Positions 1 through 9,729 of a stretch of DNA of 64,000 nt are shown here, one piece after another. Position 1 is the first letter of the stretch. The number at the start of each line of letters is the position of its first letter. The position numbers were made by a program, and so were the translations under genes. The stretch is taken from contig NZ_CP086235.1 of assembly GCF_023612095.1 (NCBI RefSeq), forward strand, positions 2,987,501 to 3,051,500, given 5' to 3'. The notes below the pieces were generated by a model that was not told where the DNA came from, made no database searches, and saw only the letters and a program-made list of their open reading frames with translations. Source of the DNA: Cytobacillus firmus. Its GTDB lineage: Bacteria; Bacillota; Bacilli; Bacillales; Cytobacillaceae.

Positions 1-906
1 TCTCACAGGACCCATATATTCCATTTCATCTTTAAAGGTTTCAACCATTCTTGAAGACATATTTTTAAAGACGATTTCTTTGACTTCATCACTCGACACT
101 TTCAATGAAAGCATGAGGTCCTCACTTTCACAATCCCGGATAACACGCTGTATAGCGCGACTGTCAAGAGTAACGATGTCTTCAAACACAAACATCCTCT
201 TCTTAATTTCTTCAGCAAGCTCCGGATCCTGAATCTCCAGTGCATCAAGAATAGTCCTTTCTGTTGCACGGTCAACTCCATTAAGAACATCTACCACAGA
301 CTCAATGCCGCCGGTCTGAGTATAATCCTGAGTTACAGTAGAAGACAGCTTTCTTTCAAGAATCTGTTCAACTTCATTAATAATCTCAGGAGATGTACTA
401 TCCATAACAGCAATCCTTCTTGCAATATCCGCCTGCATTTCCTGCGGCAGCTCTGACAGAATTTGCCCGGCCTGCGCTGGATCAAGATATGACAATATCA
501 AGGAGATGGTCTGCGGATGTTCATTTTGAATAAAATTAAGAATTTGTGCCGGATCAGCCTTTCTCGCAAAATCGAAAGGCCTTACCTGAAGAGAAGAAGT
601 CAGCCTGTTAATAATGACTGAAGCCTGCTCAGTACCGAGTGCTTTCTCGAGAACTGTTTTTGCGTAACCGATTCCTCCTTGCGTAATATAATCCTGCGCC
701 AGTGCAATCTGATGGAATTCTTCAAGAATTTCTTCTTTTGCAAACGAATCAACTTTTCGGACCCCTGAGATTTCCAAGGTCAATTTTTCAATTTCTTCCT
801 CGCTTAAGTGTTTATAAACAGAGGATGCCACATCAGGACCAAGTGAAATAAGAAGAATAGCCGCTTTTTGCTTACCTGTGAGTTCTCTTTGTTCTTTTTT
901 TGGCAT
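1..906 (-). CDS. fliG: Flagellar motor switch protein FliG (3' end cut by window edge)
   Basis: Rotor protein of the flagellar C-ring. It binds the C-terminal tail of FliF in the MS-ring and transmits torque from the MotAB stator. The 302 visible codons start MPKKEQRELTGKQKAA and run to EYMGPVR, so about 36 C-terminal residues lie outside the window (Bacillus FliG is about 338 aa). Visible family marks are the EHPQT motif of the middle domain and the C-terminal helix around MFVFEDIVTLDSRAIQRV, which carries the charged residues facing the stator. The start was chosen because AAGGAGG lies 7 nt upstream of this ATG. The RBS overlaps the end of fliF, indicating coupled translation in the fla/che operon. 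Confidence 0.97.
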   Translation of the reverse strand, partial: MPKKEQRELTGKQKAAILLISLGPDVASSVYKHLSEEEIEKLTLEISGVRKVDSFAKEEILEEFHQIALAQDYITQGGIGYAKTVLEKALGTEQASVIINRLTSSLQVRPFDFARKADPAQILNFIQNEHPQTISLILSYLDPAQAGQILSELPQEMQADIARRIAVMDSTSPEIINEVEQILERKLSSTVTQDYTQTGGIESVVDVLNGVDRATERTILDALEIQDPELAEEIKKRMFVFEDIVTLDSRAIQRVIRDCESEDLMLSLKVSSDEVKEIVFKNMSSRMVETFKDEMEYMGPVR

Positions 907-918
907 TTTTCATCCTCC

Positions 919-2523
919 TTAATCTTCTGCGATCCATGTGCGAAGAAGCTTCGCAAAGTCTTCAGGCTTTTCCTTTGCCATTTTCTCCAGTTGTTTGCGC
1001 CGCATTGTACTCTCTGTTTCATGCTCGTCATTAACATCCGGAAGGTTGAATGTCTCTTGTGCTTCTAATTCCATCTCCTCTTCTTGTTTCTGCTTCTTTC
1101 TCGCTTTTGCAAAAAGGAAGATTAATAGAGCAATAATTAAAAGCAGTACTCCCCCGATTGCATAAATCCACCAGGGAATGCTGGTGCTTGTCTCTTCAGG
1201 AAACACAACTTTTCCGTTGAAAGGCTGTACTGAGACGACAATTTTATCCTGAATAGCCTCATCTGTTAACTCTGCAGCTGCCGCATCCTTATTAATAGTC
1301 GTACGGACAACAGTCCCCAGTATTTGTGTAATATCATTTATTCTTTCCTGCGGAAGTGATGCGGGATCATCCGCTGTCGGTGGTTCCACCATTACCTGGA
1401 TTCCTAAATCCCGGACTTTATAAGGGCTCTCAACAATCTCTTTGCGGATTTTATTAACTTCATTATTAATAGTCTCTTCTATTCGTTCATAATCCCCGTT
1501 GGAATTTCCGTTTTCCAGATAAGAATCTGAATCAGTGCCGGCAGGTTCATCATTTCCTCCCAGCGCAGGAGGCCCTCCTGCCCCTTCTCCATTACCTGTA
1601 AAAGTCTCCGTAATCTTTTGAGCACTGATAGCGATACCTTCCATATTTTCTTCATCAACAGGTGTAACCAGGTTTTCTTCCCTGTTTTCCTGGGTAAAAT
1701 CAATATCGGCGGTTACAGATACAACCACCTTATCCTGTCCCATTAAAGTGCCCAGCATATTCTGCACCTGACGCTGTACATCCCGCTCAATTTCTTTTTT
1801 GATTTCATGCTGTGCCGCAAAGGTGCTTTCAGGTGAAGAATTTTGTTTATTTTTTAGATCAAAGTACTCAAAAAACTGGTTGGTAATGACGATATTATCA
1901 GTGGGAAGGTTGGGTATGCTTTTCGCAGCCAAGTGGTAAAGCGCCTGAATTTGCGACTCTTCAAATTGGTGTCCTGGTTTTGTGTTAAGGACAATAGAAG
2001 CAGAGGCTTCCTCTGAAGAATCATTTACAAATATGCCTTTCGCCGGAAGGTTAATCATTACCTTGGCATCGTTGACTCCATCGATCCCTTTCATCAAATT
2101 CGCAAGCTCAGTCTGCATTGCTTCCAGCTTTAGCACATTGAACTCGTTTTCAGTCATGCCAATCCCTGCATTTTGGCTGAAAAATGAATAATCAATGCTT
2201 CCTGATTTCGGAATTCCTTCTGCTGCCAGTTCTACTTTCAGAGTATCTACTGATTCTTCAGGCACTTTAATAGTTGTTCCGCTATCTGCTATTTCAGATA
2301 CAATCCCTCTTGTATCGAGACTTTCTTTTATCGTTCCCGTTTCAGAAGGTGTCAGGTTGCTGTATAGAGGAACGAGATTGGTTCTGGTACTAAGGATAGC
2401 TGCAGCTGCAATCAGCATTATGCATAATACAGCAGCACTAATCATAATTGTCTTTTGTTTTTTTGACCTGCTTCCCCAGTATTCTTTCAAGTTGCCAATA
2501 TATCTCTGTAGCGTTTCTTTCAT
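919..2523 (-). CDS. fliF: Flagellar MS-ring protein FliF
   Basis: Forms the membrane MS-ring on which the flagellar rotor and export gate are built. The protein is 534 aa, the normal length. A transmembrane helix lies at about residues 26-45, followed by the periplasmic-type ring-building domains (for example KVMINLP and QDKVVVSVTADIDF), a Gly/Asn-rich linker and a second helix at about 451-472. The cytoplasmic tail ends RKQLEKMAKEKPEDFAKLLR, the FliG-binding segment. GGAGG lies 6 nt before the ATG at 2523; the GTG directly upstream is in frame but badly placed. It lies 145 nt downstream of fliE in the same operon. Confidence 0.97.
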   Translation of the reverse strand: MKETLQRYIGNLKEYWGSRSKKQKTIMISAAVLCIMLIAAAAILSTRTNLVPLYSNLTPSETGTIKESLDTRGIVSEIADSGTTIKVPEESVDTLKVELAAEGIPKSGSIDYSFFSQNAGIGMTENEFNVLKLEAMQTELANLMKGIDGVNDAKVMINLPAKGIFVNDSSEEASASIVLNTKPGHQFEESQIQALYHLAAKSIPNLPTDNIVITNQFFEYFDLKNKQNSSPESTFAAQHEIKKEIERDVQRQVQNMLGTLMGQDKVVVSVTADIDFTQENREENLVTPVDEENMEGIAISAQKITETFTGNGEGAGGPPALGGNDEPAGTDSDSYLENGNSNGDYERIEETINNEVNKIRKEIVESPYKVRDLGIQVMVEPPTADDPASLPQERINDITQILGTVVRTTINKDAAAAELTDEAIQDKIVVSVQPFNGKVVFPEETSTSIPWWIYAIGGVLLLIIALLIFLFAKARKKQKQEEEMELEAQETFNLPDVNDEHETESTMRRKQLEKMAKEKPEDFAKLLRTWIAED

Positions 2524-2672
2524 CACAATCCTCCGGTTATTCTGTCTTAGCTAATAACCGCCATGACTAGTTTTTAGCTTTAATCATTTTCTTTCATTAA
2601 AAAATTGAAAAAACCTCACTAATAAGCGGATTCTTTCAATTTCCTAAGTTTTCCAAAGGAACTGCTGTAATA

Positions 2673-2978
2673 TTATACCTGCATCCTCATCGCTTCCTGA
2701 TAAGCTTCAATTACTTTATTTCTAATTTCGAGAGCAGCCTGCATTGTAATGCTCGCTTTTTGTGATGTAATCATCACCTGGTGAAGATCTACATTTTCTC
2801 CCTTTGCAAGTTTTTCAGTCATAGCATCTGACTGTATCTGTGCATCATTTATTTTTTTTATTGATTGCTTTAAGACCGACGAAAAACTTTGCTGAGCATC
2901 GAATGTTGTATATGTATGAGTCTTTTGATTTTCAGCAGGCTTTAAAGCATTCACTGGCATAAACGTTACGTTATTCAT
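2673..2978 (-). CDS. fliE: Flagellar hook-basal body protein FliE
   Basis: Small adaptor, 101 aa, that joins the MS-ring to the proximal rod and is exported by the flagellar type III system. The typical FliE C-terminal half is visible: VDLHQVMITSQKASITMQ followed by ALEIRNKVIEAYQEAMRMQV. It lies 12 nt after flgC and belongs to the flgB-flgC-fliE-fliF-fliG start of the fla/che operon. Confidence 0.96.
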   Translation of the reverse strand: MNNVTFMPVNALKPAENQKTHTYTTFDAQQSFSSVLKQSIKKINDAQIQSDAMTEKLAKGENVDLHQVMITSQKASITMQAALEIRNKVIEAYQEAMRMQV

Positions 2979-2990
2979 TTAAGGTTCTCC

Positions 2991-3443
2991 TTATTTGCCG
3001 ATTTCCAAAGCTTTCATCATCATGCCTTTAGAGGCATTAAAAACTGTTACGTTCGCTTCATATGATCTTGTGGCGCTAATAAGATCTGTCATTTCCCGTA
3101 AAGGGTCCACATTCGGCATTTCAACATATCCATCTTCATTCGCATCGACATGTGAAGGATCATAAACCATTTTAGTTGGGGTCTCCCGATCTTCTACAAT
3201 TCTTGATACTTTTACCCCATTACCTGCCGAACTTCCTCCATTTCGGCTCATGGCCATATTTAAAAAGGATGAAAACTGCCCTTCTTTCGGTTCCAGTACT
3301 ACTGATTTCCTTCTGTAGGGTCCATCACCATTTATACTCCTTGTAGAATCTGCATTGGCCATATTTGAAGAAATTACATCCATACGGAGCCTTTGGGCAG
3401 TTAGTGCCGATGCTGTGCTGTTCATACTATGAAACATTGACAT
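2991..3443 (-). CDS. flgC: Flagellar basal-body rod protein FlgC
   Basis: Proximal rod protein of 150 aa, the same length as B. subtilis FlgC. The N-terminal rod signature (ALTAQRLRMDVISSNMANAD) and the C-terminal heptad region (DLISATRSYEANVTVFNASKGM) that pack together in the rod are both present. GGAGG precedes the ATG, and flgC follows flgB with a 2-nt gap, so translation is probably coupled. Confidence 0.97.
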   Translation of the reverse strand: MSMFHSMNSTASALTAQRLRMDVISSNMANADSTRSINGDGPYRRKSVVLEPKEGQFSSFLNMAMSRNGGSSAGNGVKVSRIVEDRETPTKMVYDPSHVDANEDGYVEMPNVDPLREMTDLISATRSYEANVTVFNASKGMMMKALEIGK

Positions 3444-3445
3444 TA

Positions 3446-3841
3446 CTATTTGCCTCCCCGCAATACATTCTGCAGACTGGAAAACTTGCCGCTTACACGT
3501 TCAATAACTGCATTATAGTAAATCTGGTTTGTAGCCAGATCCGCCATTTCCTTATCTAAATCCACACTATTGCCATTATGATTGTAAGAAGTATCAGCTC
3601 TGGTCACTATCCCTTGACCTGAGGATGAGCTATTTTTAAAATCGTAATGTCTATAATCACTTTTGTTTGCATCCATTGATTCATTTAAAGCGTTCTTGAA
3701 AGCAGCTTTAAAGCTGGCATCCTTTGCTTTATAGTTTGGAGTATCAGCATTTGCAATATTTTGTGATATTACTTTTTGTTTAAGCGAAGAATAATTTAAT
3801 GCTTGTTCTAATGTTGATATAGTGCCGGAAAACAGTTTCAA
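3446..3841 (-). CDS. flgB: Flagellar basal-body rod protein FlgB (TTG start)
   Basis: First gene of the fla/che operon; proximal rod subunit, 131 aa. It begins (TTG)KLFSGTISTLEQALNYSSLK and contains QNIANADTPNYKAK, the rod-family motif, and a C-terminal helix MADLATNQIYYNAVIERVSGK. The start is a TTG placed 6 nt after AGGTG; the B. subtilis protein also begins MKLFSGTI, which supports this start. The ATG 4 nt upstream is in another frame. Confidence 0.95.
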   Translation of the reverse strand: MKLFSGTISTLEQALNYSSLKQKVISQNIANADTPNYKAKDASFKAAFKNALNESMDANKSDYRHYDFKNSSSSGQGIVTRADTSYNHNGNSVDLDKEMADLATNQIYYNAVIERVSGKFSSLQNVLRGGK

Positions 3842-3929
3842 TCATAACACCTCGTATAAAACAAAATTTTACATGGTAATTATTGTAGAAATTTGGTGAT
3901 AATGGACAAAATATGTCATCATAAACATT

Positions 3930-3958
3930 ATTGTAATGAATATGAAATAATATGTCTA
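3930..3958 (-). promoter_or_regulatory. Candidate sigma-A promoter of the fla/che operon
   Basis: Read on the minus strand, TAGACA (3953-3958), a 17-nt spacer and TACAAT (3930-3935) lie about 90 nt upstream of flgB. Each hexamer matches the sigma-A consensus at 5 of 6 positions. In B. subtilis a sigma-A promoter also lies in this gap; the assignment here is by pattern only. Confidence 0.5.
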
Positions 3959-4228
3959 TGTACAACAAGTTAATTTTAATGATTCTTTTGACCTATTTTC
4001 GACAAATCTTTTAAATATGCTGAAAGTTATACATGTTATTTTGTAATAATTACCATAATCGTTTTATTCTTTATTCCTTAACAATTTTCTAAGCTTTTCC
4101 TTTTCTAGTTCTTATGGACCATAATATAAAATGCTATACTTGAAAATTATGTAAACTATGACTAATGTACTTATAAATTTTGTTTAAAATACATAAATTT
4201 ACCAATTAAATCCGTAAAAATTTTGTAA

Positions 4229-4258
4229 CAAAAAAACCCGCCACTGAGGGACGGGTTT
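4229..4258 (-). terminator. Rho-independent terminator after codY
   Basis: Minus-strand hairpin with AACCCG/CGGGTT arms plus an inner CC/GG pair, followed by a run of seven T. It lies 10 nt past the codY stop and separates the xerC-hslVU-codY operon from fla/che. Confidence 0.85.
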
Positions 4259-4268
4259 TCATTTTATA

Positions 4269-5048
4269 TTAGTTTGATTTAAGCTTTTCCAATTCAACCA
4301 GGAACTTGTCATTTAGGACTTTGATATAAGTACCCTTCATCCCTAAAGAACGGGACTCAATAACTCCTGCACTTTCCAGTTTCCTAAGGGCATTTACGAT
4401 TACAGAGCGGGTAATTCCTACACGATCAGCAATTTTTGACGCAACCAGAAGTCCTTCGTTGCCGTTAAGCTCTTCGAAAATATGCTCGATCGCTTCAAGC
4501 TCGCTGTAAGAAAGAGAACTGATGGCCATTTGCACAACAGCTTTGCTGCGCGCTTCCTCTTCAATTTCTTCCGCTTTTTCACGCAGAATTTCCATGCCAA
4601 CTACAGTAGCACCATATTCAGCTAGAATTAAATCATCATCATGGAACTGTTCCTGCAATCTCGCAAGAATAAGTGTGCCGAGACGCTCACCGCCGCCAAT
4701 AATTGGAACAATTGTAGTCAATCCGCTTGCAAAAAGGTCCTTGTTTTCAACTGGGAATGCAGTATATTCGCTTTCCATATCCAGGTTTGATGAAGTTTCC
4801 TGGATGTTAAATAAGTTTTTCGTATATTCCTCAGGGAACTGACGATCTTCAAGCATTTGCTTCATGCGCTCATTTTCGATTTGCTGGTTTACTGCAAATC
4901 CAAGCAGTTTGCCTCTGCGGCTTACTACGAAGATATTTGCTTCAATTACATCACTAAGTGTTTCTGACATTTCTTTGAAGTTAACCGGCTTTCCGGCTGC
5001 TCTTTGAAGCATTGCATTAATCTTTCTTGTTTTTGTTAATAAATCCAT
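4269..5048 (-). CDS. codY: GTP- and branched-chain amino acid-sensing global repressor CodY
   Basis: Represses stationary-phase, nitrogen and virulence-type genes while GTP and isoleucine/valine/leucine are plentiful. The 259-aa protein has the GAF-type effector domain in its first half ([25 protein letters not shown]) and a winged helix-turn-helix near residues 200-225 ([19 protein letters not shown]). An in-frame ATG 24 nt upstream exists, but AGGAGG lies just before ATGGATTTA at 5048, and family members begin at this point. It is the last gene of the xerC-hslV-hslU-codY operon, an arrangement typical of Bacillus. Confidence 0.98.
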   Translation of the reverse strand: MDLLTKTRKINAMLQRAAGKPVNFKEMSETLSDVIEANIFVVSRRGKLLGFAVNQQIENERMKQMLEDRQFPEEYTKNLFNIQETSSNLDMESEYTAFPVENKDLFASGLTTIVPIIGGGERLGTLILARLQEQFHDDDLILAEYGATVVGMEILREKAEEIEEEARSKAVVQMAISSLSYSELEAIEHIFEELNGNEGLLVASKIADRVGITRSVIVNALRKLESAGVIESRSLGMKGTYIKVLNDKFLVELEKLKSN

Positions 5049-5195
5049 TGTATTTCCTCCTATTTGCTGCAACCCATAAAAATATATTTTGTTAAAATTA
5101 AATATCTTATTGCTTCTGTTTGAATCAAACTAAACTTTGACTTTTTGAGGATTCACTTTCCGTTACCCTTTGACCTTAATCTTTAAACTATAAGG

Positions 5196-6599
5196 TCACA
5201 GAATAAACTGGCTTAAATCCTTATTGCGGGAAATAGCTCCGAGCTTTTCCTCAACATACTGAGGGGTGATCGTGATTTTTTCCATCGTAATGTCCGGTGC
5301 TTCAAACGATAAATCTTCGAGCAGTTTTTCCATGATTGTATGAAGACGCCTTGCACCGATATTATCTGTATTTTGATTAACTTCGAAAGCAAATTGAGCA
5401 ATCCTACGAATAGCATCGTCAGAAAATTCAATTTGTATACCTTCAGTTACCAATAATGCTTCATATTGTTTTATTAAAGCATTATCGGGCTCCACAAGTA
5501 TTTTGTAGAAATCTTCAACGGTTAGCTTTGTAAGCTCCACACGGATCGGAAAACGCCCCTGTAATTCAGGAATAAGGTCAGAGGGCTTTGCCATATGGAA
5601 AGCACCTGCAGCAATAAATAATACATGGTCCGTTTTAACAGAACCGTATTTGGTTACTACTGTTGAACCTTCCACCACCGGCAAAATATCTCTTTGAACC
5701 CCTTCTCTTGATACATCTGCTGAAGAACCGCCGTTATTTTTGCTGGCAATTTTATCGATCTCATCAATGAAAATTATTCCTGACTGTTCAGCACGGAATA
5801 CAGCCTCCTGACTGACTTCATCCATATCAATCAGCTTTTGGGCTTCTTCATTTGTCAGGACCTTTCTGGCTTCCTTTACAGTCAGTTTTCTCTTTTTCCT
5901 TTTCTTTGGCATAAGGCTGCTGAGGGCATCCTGCATATTCATGCCCATTTGCTCCATCCCAGAGCCCTGCAGCATGTCAAACATGGAAGGCTGCTGCTCT
6001 TCCACCTCAACGGTAATCACTTCATTTTCCAATTCGCCTAGTGCAAGCTTTTCTTTTACAATCTTGCGCTTTTCCTGGAGGTTTAAATCTTCTGTCTGAT
6101 ACGTATCCTGCTGCTGATCATTACCTCCGCCAAATAGCATTTCAAGTGGGTTTTTATAATTAGCGGCCTTTTTGGCACCAGGTACAAGCAGTTCAAGTAT
6201 GCGGCGGTTGGCACTTTCTTCTGCTCTTTCCTTTACACTGACCATCTTCTCTTCTTTTATCAGACGGACGGATGTTTCCACAAGATCTCTGACCATGGAT
6301 TCAACATCCCTGCCCACATATCCTACTTCAGTGAATTTGGTTGCCTCCACTTTTACAAATGGTGCGCCTACCAATTTAGCCATTCTGCGCGCAATTTCAG
6401 TTTTTCCAACACCAGTTGGGCCGATCATCAATATATTTTTAGGATTTACTTCTTCACGCAATTTTTCTTCGAGTAAGCTGCGGCGATAACGATTTCGAAG
6501 AGCTATAGCAACTGCTTTTTTTGCATCCTTTTGACCGATGATATATTGATCCAAGCGCTCAACAATTTGGCGCGGAGTTAAGCTTGTTCCTTTACCCAT
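5196..6599 (-). CDS. hslU: ATP-dependent protease ATPase subunit HslU (ClpY)
   Basis: Hexameric AAA+ unfoldase that feeds proteins into the HslV (ClpQ) protease chamber. It is 467 aa with Walker [10 protein letters not shown], an inserted I-domain rich in Gln and Met (around GGGNDQQQD and [11 protein letters not shown]), Walker [10 protein letters not shown], the sensor/arginine region GRFPIRVEL and a C-terminal QFIL tail, the part that docks into HslV in this family. It lies 17 nt downstream of hslV, so the two subunits are co-expressed. Confidence 0.98.
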   Translation of the reverse strand: MGKGTSLTPRQIVERLDQYIIGQKDAKKAVAIALRNRYRRSLLEEKLREEVNPKNILMIGPTGVGKTEIARRMAKLVGAPFVKVEATKFTEVGYVGRDVESMVRDLVETSVRLIKEEKMVSVKERAEESANRRILELLVPGAKKAANYKNPLEMLFGGGNDQQQDTYQTEDLNLQEKRKIVKEKLALGELENEVITVEVEEQQPSMFDMLQGSGMEQMGMNMQDALSSLMPKKRKKRKLTVKEARKVLTNEEAQKLIDMDEVSQEAVFRAEQSGIIFIDEIDKIASKNNGGSSADVSREGVQRDILPVVEGSTVVTKYGSVKTDHVLFIAAGAFHMAKPSDLIPELQGRFPIRVELTKLTVEDFYKILVEPDNALIKQYEALLVTEGIQIEFSDDAIRRIAQFAFEVNQNTDNIGARRLHTIMEKLLEDLSFEAPDITMEKITITPQYVEEKLGAISRNKDLSQFIL

Positions 6600-6616
6600 T
6601 CAACAGCACTCCTTTA

Positions 6617-7159
6617 TTAGAGTTCTTCCACAATGATATTGTGGTTTGTATATACACATATTTCGGCAGCCATTTCAAGTGAAGCCTTGGCAATTTCTTT
6701 TGCTGACAAGTGTTCGCCTGCGAACCTTTTTAAAGAACGTCCGGCTGCAAGCGCATAATTGCCTCCTGATCCAATAGCCAGAATTCCATCATCCGGCTCG
6801 ATAACTTCACCTGTACCGGAGATAAGAAGCAGGCTATCCTTATTCATAACGATAAGCATTGCTTCAAGCTTTCGCAAAACCTTGTCGCTTCTCCATTCTT
6901 TTGCAAGCTCTACAGCTGCTCTCTCAAGGTTGCCATTATACTCTTCTAACTTTCCTTCAAACATTTCGAATAACGTAAATGCATCGGCTACTGAGCCTGC
7001 AAATCCAGCAAGCACCTTCCCGTTAAAAAGCTTTCTGACTTTTCTTGCAGTGTGTTTCATTACAACTGCATTTCCAAAGGTAACCTGGCCGTCGCCAGAC
7101 ATTGCACATTCTCCATTATGATGCACAGCAAATATTGTTGTTGCATGAAATTCGGACAT
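6617..7159 (-). CDS. hslV: ATP-dependent protease peptidase subunit HslV (ClpQ/CodW), N-terminal Ser type
   Basis: Proteasome-like peptidase that forms a double hexamer and works with HslU. It is 180 aa. The sequence begins [12 protein letters not shown], while the E. coli enzyme begins MTTIVSV. The Bacillus form therefore has extra residues and, by homology with B. subtilis CodW, uses the exposed Ser2 as the N-terminal nucleophile. Core motifs are [24 protein letters not shown] and [21 protein letters not shown] precedes the ATG. Confidence 0.97.
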   Translation of the reverse strand: MSEFHATTIFAVHHNGECAMSGDGQVTFGNAVVMKHTARKVRKLFNGKVLAGFAGSVADAFTLFEMFEGKLEEYNGNLERAAVELAKEWRSDKVLRKLEAMLIVMNKDSLLLISGTGEVIEPDDGILAIGSGGNYALAAGRSLKRFAGEHLSAKEIAKASLEMAAEICVYTNHNIIVEEL

Positions 7160-7232
7160 GAAAGACTCCTCCTTTGGAGCATATTGCCTTTGATTTTTTT
7201 CTGCAGACTATTCGATAATGGCTGTTTTTCCG

Positions 7233-8135
7233 CTATGCCCGCGGATGATGGGCCATATACGTTTTTTTCAAGTATTCATTCGTAACATGTGTATATACCT
7301 GGGTCGAAGAAAGAAATGCGTGTCCAAGCAATTCCTGGACCGTTCTCATGTCAGCCCCATTAGCCATTAAATGCGTCGCAAATGTGTGGCGAAGCATATG
7401 GGGATGAATTTTGCCTGTTAAGGATGATTTCTCTATGATCCGGTCAAGAATTGTCCTGATTCCCCTTGCTGTGAGAGGACCGCCCCGGGCGTTCAAAAAC
7501 AAATTTTCCTGCACGTTCCCATTTGCAAGCAATTCTTTACGTCCATGATTTATGTATGTGTCAATTGCATCCTGGGCGAAGCTGCCGAAAGGAACATATC
7601 GTTCTTTGCTGCCCTTTCCCCGTACAAGAACCGTCGATAAATGCATATCCAGGTCTTTTAAGCGGATTTGACTGCACTCACTTACACGGATGCCGGTTGC
7701 ATATAATAATTCAAGAAGGGCTTTATTTCTTTGCCCAAGAGAAGTGCTGGAATCACAAGCATCAAAAAGCTGTTTCATTTCCTCTTCATAGAAAAATTCC
7801 GGCAGCTTTTTCTGTGCTTTCGGAATGGAAACAAGTGCGAAAGGATTCTCAGCGACTATCTCTTCTCTTAGCAAAAATTTTAAAAAGCTCCTTAGGCTTG
7901 ATATCTTTCTGGCAACAGACTTGCGTGACATCTTTCTTTCAAAAAGATTAGTAAGATATATCCTGACATCCTGATACTCGACTTTTGTTAAATCTGAAAT
8001 CGCTTGTTCAGACATGAACATAAAGAACTCACTTATATCATGCTGGTAATGTTCAATAGTATATTGTGAATAATTTTTCTCGATTTGTAAATATTCAATA
8101 AACAACTTTAAAGAAACGTTCACATTTTCAGACAT
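7233..8135 (-). CDS. xerC: Tyrosine recombinase XerC (CodV)
   Basis: Site-specific recombinase that works with XerD to resolve chromosome dimers at dif. It is 300 aa with an N-terminal SAM-like core-binding domain and a C-terminal catalytic domain. The full catalytic set is visible: Arg150 (ATGIRVSE), Lys174 (RGKGSKERY), His246 and Arg249 (HPHMLRH), His272 (LLGH) and Tyr281 (STQVYTH). An ATG 18 nt upstream is in frame, but it would overlap the AGGTGA ribosome binding site, so the internal ATG (MSENVNV) is preferred. It is the first gene of the clpQY-codY operon. Confidence 0.97.
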   Translation of the reverse strand: MSENVNVSLKLFIEYLQIEKNYSQYTIEHYQHDISEFFMFMSEQAISDLTKVEYQDVRIYLTNLFERKMSRKSVARKISSLRSFLKFLLREEIVAENPFALVSIPKAQKKLPEFFYEEEMKQLFDACDSSTSLGQRNKALLELLYATGIRVSECSQIRLKDLDMHLSTVLVRGKGSKERYVPFGSFAQDAIDTYINHGRKELLANGNVQENLFLNARGGPLTARGIRTILDRIIEKSSLTGKIHPHMLRHTFATHLMANGADMRTVQELLGHAFLSSTQVYTHVTNEYLKKTYMAHHPRA

Positions 8136-8198
8136 TAATTGTTCACCTCGCATGGGCTACTAAATAGTATCACAACTCAGCAGCCCACGCAACATAAT

Positions 8199-9506
8199 TT
8201 ACAAATTTTTCATAAAGTTCTGAATTGTTCCCAACGCTCTTTCTGCATGTTTTTCATTTCTTTCTTTTTTTCCTCTGATTTTTTCAGGAAGTTCCGGGAA
8301 TAAACCAAAATTAGCATTCATAGGCTGGAAACTCTTCGGGTTTGCTGTAGTAATATATCGAGCCATACTTCCAATCGCCGTTTCATGAGGAAATTCAATT
8401 GGATCTTCTCCTGCAACAAGCCTTGCAGCATTAATGCCTGCCACAAGTCCGCTGGCTGCAGATTCCACATACCCTTCAACTCCGGTCATTTGTCCTGCAA
8501 AGAATAAATCATCCCTATTCTTGAACTGATATGTTGCACGAAGGACTTTTGGAGAATTGATGAATGTATTCCGGTGCATAACACCATATCTTACTATCTC
8601 AGCATTTTCAAGTCCAGGAATCAATCGGATTACTTCTTTTTGAGGACCCCATTTCAGATGTGTCTGAAAACCTACTATATTATAAAGAGTTCCTGCTGCA
8701 TCATCCTGGCGAAGCTGGACAACTGCATATGGCCTTTTTCCTGTTTTAGGATCTTCTAAACCAACAGGCTTCATCGGGCCGAAAAGCATGGTTTTCTTCC
8801 CCCTGTTTGCCATCACTTCTATTGGCATACAGCCCTCGAAAAAGATTTCCTTTTCAAATTCCTTTAATGGAACTGTTTCCGCTGAGGTAAGAGCCTCATA
8901 AAAGCGGTCAAATTCTTCTTCTGTCATTGGACAATTCAGATATGCCGCTTCTCCCTTATCATAACGTGATTTTAAATAAACTTTATTCATATCGATTGAA
9001 TCTTTTTCGAGAATTGGAGCAGCCGCATCATAAAAATATAAATAATCTTCCCCGGACAGCTCTTTTAATTTTGCGGATAAAGCTTCACTTGTGAGCGGTC
9101 CAGTAGCAATAACTGTTGGTCCTTCCGGAATATCTGTCACTTCTTCGTTTATTACGGTTACGTTCGGATGGTTTTTGACTTGTTCGGTTACACGGGCAGC
9201 AAAATCATGGCGGTCAACTGCCAATGCGCCTCCGGCAGGAACTGCACTGCTGTCAGCTGAATGGATAATGACAGAATTCAGCTTTCTCATTTCTTCTTTT
9301 AATACCCCGACTGCATTTGTTAAAGTATTTGCACGCAGGGAGTTGCTGCAGACAAGTTCTGCAAATTTATCTGTATGATGAGCAGGAGTCTGCCTTACCG
9401 GCCTCATTTCATATAAATTTACCTTTATCCCCCTGCTGGCAAGCTGCCAAGCAGCCTCGCTGCCTGCCAACCCTGCGCCAATTACATTCACTGCTGTATC
9501 TTTCAT
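8199..9506 (-). CDS. trmFO: Folate/FAD-dependent tRNA (uracil-54-C5)-methyltransferase TrmFO
   Basis: Makes ribothymidine 54 in the T-loop of tRNAs using methylene-tetrahydrofolate and FADH2. It is 435 aa, starts [19 protein letters not shown] with the GxGxxG FAD fold, and carries the family blocks [27 protein letters not shown] and [24 protein letters not shown] lies 7 nt before this ATG; the in-frame start 15 nt upstream has no such site. The formerly used name is gid. It is flanked by topA and xerC as in B. subtilis. Confidence 0.97.
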   Translation of the reverse strand: MKDTAVNVIGAGLAGSEAAWQLASRGIKVNLYEMRPVRQTPAHHTDKFAELVCSNSLRANTLTNAVGVLKEEMRKLNSVIIHSADSSAVPAGGALAVDRHDFAARVTEQVKNHPNVTVINEEVTDIPEGPTVIATGPLTSEALSAKLKELSGEDYLYFYDAAAPILEKDSIDMNKVYLKSRYDKGEAAYLNCPMTEEEFDRFYEALTSAETVPLKEFEKEIFFEGCMPIEVMANRGKKTMLFGPMKPVGLEDPKTGKRPYAVVQLRQDDAAGTLYNIVGFQTHLKWGPQKEVIRLIPGLENAEIVRYGVMHRNTFINSPKVLRATYQFKNRDDLFFAGQMTGVEGYVESAASGLVAGINAARLVAGEDPIEFPHETAIGSMARYITTANPKSFQPMNANFGLFPELPEKIRGKKERNEKHAERALGTIQNFMKNL

Positions 9507-9701
9507 AAATTGAACCTCCATATATACTTATGATGACAATATCATGAATAATTTATATTTATTAAAAACAGTCTCTCTTACTTTACCCTGTTCTTATTCA
9601 TTTTGCCATTTTACAATACGATTTAAAAATAAAAAAGTTTCATGTGCTGCTTCCTTTGACAATAGCCAGACTGGAAGTAATCTGGATGCTCATCCCTCAA
9701 T

Positions 9702-9727
9702 AGAAAAGAGTGAGCATTTAAGCTCAC
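9702..9727 (-). terminator. Hairpin terminator after topA
   Basis: Minus-strand stem GTGAGC/GCTCAC directly after the topA stop, followed by TCTTTTCTATT. The T-tract is interrupted, so strength is moderate. Confidence 0.6.
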
Positions 9728-9729
9728 CC

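Larger units (their letters stand above)
3842..4268. other. codY-flgB intergenic region
   Basis: This 427-nt AT-rich gap holds the codY terminator at its right end and a sigma-A-like promoter about 90 nt upstream of flgB. I found no match to a SigD promoter (TAAA-N15-GCCGATAT) and no RNA gene. Confidence 0.7.

Noticed and set aside
4229..5195. CodY self-binding box near codY
   Set aside because: I looked for the AATTTTCWGAAAATT motif around codY and flgB and saw no acceptable match.
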